Below, piece by piece: positions 61,122 through 64,000 of a stretch of DNA of 64,000 bases. Position numbers and translations under genes: made by a program. Source of the DNA: Isochrysis galbana (taxonomy: Eukaryota > Haptophyta > Isochrysidales > Isochrysidaceae). How positions within the stretch are numbered: position 1 is the first letter of the stretch; each line of letters opens with the position of its first letter. Where the stretch lies: the NCBI GenBank assembly GCA_018136815.1, contig CM030933.1, positions 930,001-994,000 of the forward strand, read 5' to 3'. The notes beneath the pieces were generated by a model. It did no database searches and was not told the origin of the DNA. It was given only the letters and a program-made list of their open reading frames with translations.

Positions 61122-64000
61122 CAACTAACTTTATAGTTAGACGCGATGGAGCGCGCCGCCGAGCCTCTCCTCTCCTTCGGGCCCCCCGCCGAGGGCGGCC
61201 CCCCAGCCCCCATGGACCTGTCGCTGTCGAAGCGACCGCGTCCGCCGCCAGAGGCCGAGCAGGTGAGTGCGACCCCGGTCGCACCCCGCGGCCCGTGGCC
61301 TCGGCCACACCCAACAAGGCAGCCATGCTGGCCACCCTCATGGGGGCAGACAGGCTGCAGTCTCCACCACCCAACCACCATGACCACACTGCCACATCCT
61401 CCATGGGCATGCCTTATGGCAGAGGCCCCTCCCACCCCGGTGACGGTCGCGCCGCCACGGCAGCGCGACTCGAGGCCGGGTGGCCCCTATGGGCACAACA
61501 TCATGACAACATCCATGGGCAAAACGTACAGCACACCCCCTTGGAGAAACAGGGAAGACTGGCCAACAGGTAGCCGGAGGCGAACCCTGACCCCAATAGC
61601 AACACAACACTCTCTCTCCCAACCTCTTGGCCCCGTGACACTCACCATCAACCTGCCCCCTCCTGCACCTCAGGAGCCAGACTCAGAAGAAGAGGACACC
61701 AATGTGAACACAGACGCCACATACGACATGTCGTTCCACCAAGAGGGCGACCTCACCTTACTCGACACGACGGTCTATGCCGCCATTGTCGAGCTACTAC
61801 TCGAACTCGAGGGTGTGGACCCCGAGCCCGACTTCTGGGCCCGATCCTCGAAGGGCCCATGGCACATCGGGGTGAACGAAGACTGCATGATGCAATTCCA
61901 AGCTCGTTACGGCGAACACACCACGATCAAGGTCCATAACGTCGATGTCAAGGTGAAAATCAAATTTGAATCTATCGAGAACAAACTCAACACGAAAGGC
62001 TCCTCGTCGCGCAAAGCGCTGTATGAGGCACTCCAGGACGTGGCGGCCCATGTCGTAGTCGAAGCAGAGGGGCTAGCACAAGCCTCCGTCATCACGCTGA
62101 GCGTAATCGTCAAGGCCATCGAGAAAGAAGGCTTCACCTTCCTTAAGGGAAATCGTGAACGCATGAAGCTCGAAGGCGAGTCCGGCACCTTCGTTTCCAA
62201 GGTAGCTCACTCCACGCGCTGGCACATCTACATTTCAGCGGTCCAAGGTAATTTCCTAGCGGGCAACTTTCCGCGCAAGCTGATCCTGATCGTCGACAAT
62301 AAAGCGGTGCCGGTAAACTACGCGATCCGCGCGTGCAAACCGTTGCAGATGCCCCAAGCGCTGCAATCGGGCCATAAGCTAATGATACACGGCAGCACCA
62401 AAGGATGCAAGGGCTGGCGCCCAGAAGTGGCCCATGGCCTAACCCCCATGCACCGCCTCTGCGGATGCGATGCAGAGGCGGCGAAACGCAAAGAGCGCAG
62501 GGAGGGCTGGAAGACCACCCCCCGCCCCAAGTCGGCTCGCGAGGCACTGGGCAAAGACCCACCCAAGCCGTGCGCACGCTTCAAGCAAGGCCTCTGCCTT
62601 CGCAACAAACGCGGAATCCGCTGCAACCTCTCGCACGAGATTCCAGGTGCATGGATCGACAACAAGTGCACGATCCGCTGCCGCCTCCACCCCCATAAAA
62701 AGATCGCGGGGGTCTGTCTGAACGGCCCGTCGTGCCTCTTCCTCCATCCAGAGTGCGCGGCGGCCCTATTAGCAAAGCTGCATGCAATAAACCGCGACGC
62801 GGCCCACCCACCGCACCCTAGACTCACCTTTGACTCCACCCTCGGGTACCCAGGTGAAGGACCGGTCCGAGTCGCGACATACAACATCAACGGCACCAAA
62901 GGCGGCAAACTAGCCGCGGTGCTATCTCAAGCGCGTAAGGCGGGAGTAGACATACTCCTCCTCCAAGAGCTGCACGCGTACGAAGACGGCTCGCATCACC
63001 GCTCACATAGAACGGCGACCCTCCTAGGCTGGCATTGGTTTGTCTCGCCGGGAGAGCTAGCGGACCCGGCAAGCGGAGTCGCGATTGCGATTCGCGACGC
63101 GTGCGCCAGGGTGATCCCTAGGGTAGACTCGGTAGTGGAAATCATAAAAGGGAGATGCATAAAGGTTGACATAGAACTAGACGAAAAACTATATCGCATA
63201 ATCTCAATATACCTAAGCGCTAGCCCGGGACCGAGAGGCGCCCAAATAGAAAAACTTCGCCAGGAACAACTCATAACGCAGAGCGCCACTACCCCGACGC
63301 TGATGGGGGGTGACTTCAACTGTGTAGAGGACGCAACGTCCGACACGGCAGGTACGGGACCGACGCCGTATGCCAACATACATGGCGACAGGTGGAGAAC
63401 CCTAATGAGAAATTCCGGATTGCAAGACGCGCATCGGACCATGAAACTAGGTCCGAAAACGGGTTACACCCGCCTGGCGCACACCATCCATACGAGGATA
63501 GACCGGATATACCACAGCCGAGACACCGACAAATTCCAATGGCACAAGATGGGCCCAAGCCCGGACCTATTCACGGGGAGGGCGGCCTCCGACCACCTTC
63601 CGCTGCTAGCTGCGTTTGAGACGCCGTGCTACAACCCGAACCGCAAATACGACCTACCCATAGACGCCAAAATCATCCACGGCGAGGGCGCCATGAGGGT
63701 AGTCGAAATCCTCTTTCGCAGAGCGCAAGAACACGCGCTTGGAGGCGGTGACCTAGCCGAGGAGTGGGCCAACGCGAAAACGCTCGTCGCCACCTTCCTG
63801 AGAGAAGAAACACGCGCACGAAGAACGCCCACCATCCAATCGACCCTGGAAAGAACGATTGTGACCCTCAACGTTAAGCTCATCAAGAAAGGACCGGACG
63901 CGAACCTTACTCGAGAGATCGCGGAAGCCAACCGACAACTAGCAGACGAGCGCGGCAAGACGCCCCTGAAGCACCTTCCCTGGCACGACAAGCTCCGTCA
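61122..64000 (+). mobile_element. Second LINE copy, cut off by the window end
   Basis: It starts with the same CAACTAACTTTATAGTTAG as the copy at 47708 and stays aligned with it at a constant offset of 13,414 bp to the end of the window, so there are no insertions or deletions. I noticed three base differences in 2879 bp. It is in the same orientation as the first copy. It inserted outside element A1, at GGGAGATT, so it is an independent insertion and not part of a larger duplication, since the 5' flanks differ at once. Confidence 0.95.
61146..64000 (+). CDS. LINE polyprotein, 5' part (partial at window end)
   Basis: The frame from ATG 61146 is open to the end of the window (951 codons). It contains the Pro-rich N-terminus, both CCCH fingers and the complete endonuclease domain, and stops before the reverse transcriptase. 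The three differences seen against the first copy (Ser TCG/TCA, Val GTC/GTA, Val GTG/GTT) are all silent third-position changes. Confidence 0.93.
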   Translation, partial: MERAAEPLLSFGPPAEGGPPAPMDLSLSKRPRPPPEAEQVSATPVAPRGPWPRPHPTRQPCWPPSWGQTGCSLHHPTTMTTLPHPPWACLMAEAPPTPVTVAPPRQRDSRPGGPYGHNIMTTSMGKTYSTPPWRNREDWPTGSRRRTLTPIATQHSLSQPLGPVTLTINLPPPAPQEPDSEEEDTNVNTDATYDMSFHQEGDLTLLDTTVYAAIVELLLELEGVDPEPDFWARSSKGPWHIGVNEDCMMQFQARYGEHTTIKVHNVDVKVKIKFESIENKLNTKGSSSRKALYEALQDVAAHVVVEAEGLAQASVITLSVIVKAIEKEGFTFLKGNRERMKLEGESGTFVSKVAHSTRWHIYISAVQGNFLAGNFPRKLILIVDNKAVPVNYAIRACKPLQMPQALQSGHKLMIHGSTKGCKGWRPEVAHGLTPMHRLCGCDAEAAKRKERREGWKTTPRPKSAREALGKDPPKPCARFKQGLCLRNKRGIRCNLSHEIPGAWIDNKCTIRCRLHPHKKIAGVCLNGPSCLFLHPECAAALLAKLHAINRDAAHPPHPRLTFDSTLGYPGEGPVRVATYNINGTKGGKLAAVLSQARKAGVDILLLQELHAYEDGSHHRSHRTATLLGWHWFVSPGELADPASGVAIAIRDACARVIPRVDSVVEIIKGRCIKVDIELDEKLYRIISIYLSASPGPRGAQIEKLRQEQLITQSATTPTLMGGDFNCVEDATSDTAGTGPTPYANIHGDRWRTLMRNSGLQDAHRTMKLGPKTGYTRLAHTIHTRIDRIYHSRDTDKFQWHKMGPSPDLFTGRAASDHLPLLAAFETPCYNPNRKYDLPIDAKIIHGEGAMRVVEILFRRAQEHALGGGDLAEEWANAKTLVATFLREETRARRTPTIQSTLERTIVTLNVKLIKKGPDANLTREIAEANRQLADERGKTPLKHLPWHDKLR

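Overview
This window is nuclear DNA from a unicellular eukaryote, most likely a GC-rich alga; I favour a haptophyte, but that is inference. Spliceosomal GT-AG introns of about 75-175 nt can be placed where reading frame and family match agree on both sides. One protein has a signal-plus-transit style N-terminus suited to a complex plastid. There are no bacterial operons or ribosome-binding sites. Gene starts are preceded by long (GA)n/(CT)n tracts and G/C runs.

Host genes, left to right: a candidate 3' exon (405-728, -); a multi-exon membrane-type gene of unknown function (8737-12395, +); a glutaminyl cyclase (13858-14697, -) head to head with a kelch/CUB/Cys-rich membrane receptor-like gene (15234-17522, +); a multi-exon polytopic membrane protein (22597-24602, -); a DUF1997 protein (27860-28588, +); a SPOUT1-type RNA methyltransferase (29970-31004, -) head to head with a secreted FKBP (31853-32470, +); a polytopic membrane protein (34917-35945, +); a 2OG-Fe(II) oxygenase with zinc fingers and ankyrins (37638-40462, -) head to head with an unknown protein (41322-42464, +); an AlkB dioxygenase (43201-44175, -) head to head with an MTD1-type methylene-THF dehydrogenase (44915-46239, +); and ARP2 (56433-58343, -) head to head with an ICT1-type peptidyl-tRNA hydrolase (58942-59409, +).

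Mobile DNA fills much of the rest. A complete-looking non-LTR retrotransposon (LINE) lies at 47708-54074 with one 2004-residue ORF (two CCCH fingers, endonuclease, reverse transcriptase, C-terminal zinc knuckle) and a 17-bp target-site duplication. A second copy starts at 61122 and runs off the window; I saw only three differences in 2.9 kb, all silent. Several 5'-truncated or degenerate relatives are present. All relatives whose 3' ends can be seen have a poly(T), not poly(A), tail on the coding strand. A family of non-autonomous elements (about 0.85-0.93 kb) carries the same type of 5' hairpin but a (TTA)n-like tail, and members are nested inside each other and inside LINEs. Fossil LTR elements are two copia 3' parts (about 3100-4800) and a Ty3/gypsy chromovirus 3' part (about 6045-7290). 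Three copies of a degraded cytochrome b561 domain fragment, two candidate MITEs, a 20-bp minisatellite and large microsatellites complete the picture.

The most unusual signals are the T-tailed LINE group, the covarying 5' hairpin shared by autonomous and non-autonomous elements, the nested insertion stack at 46478-54597, and the repeated head-to-head gene arrangement with purine/pyrimidine tracts at gene starts.
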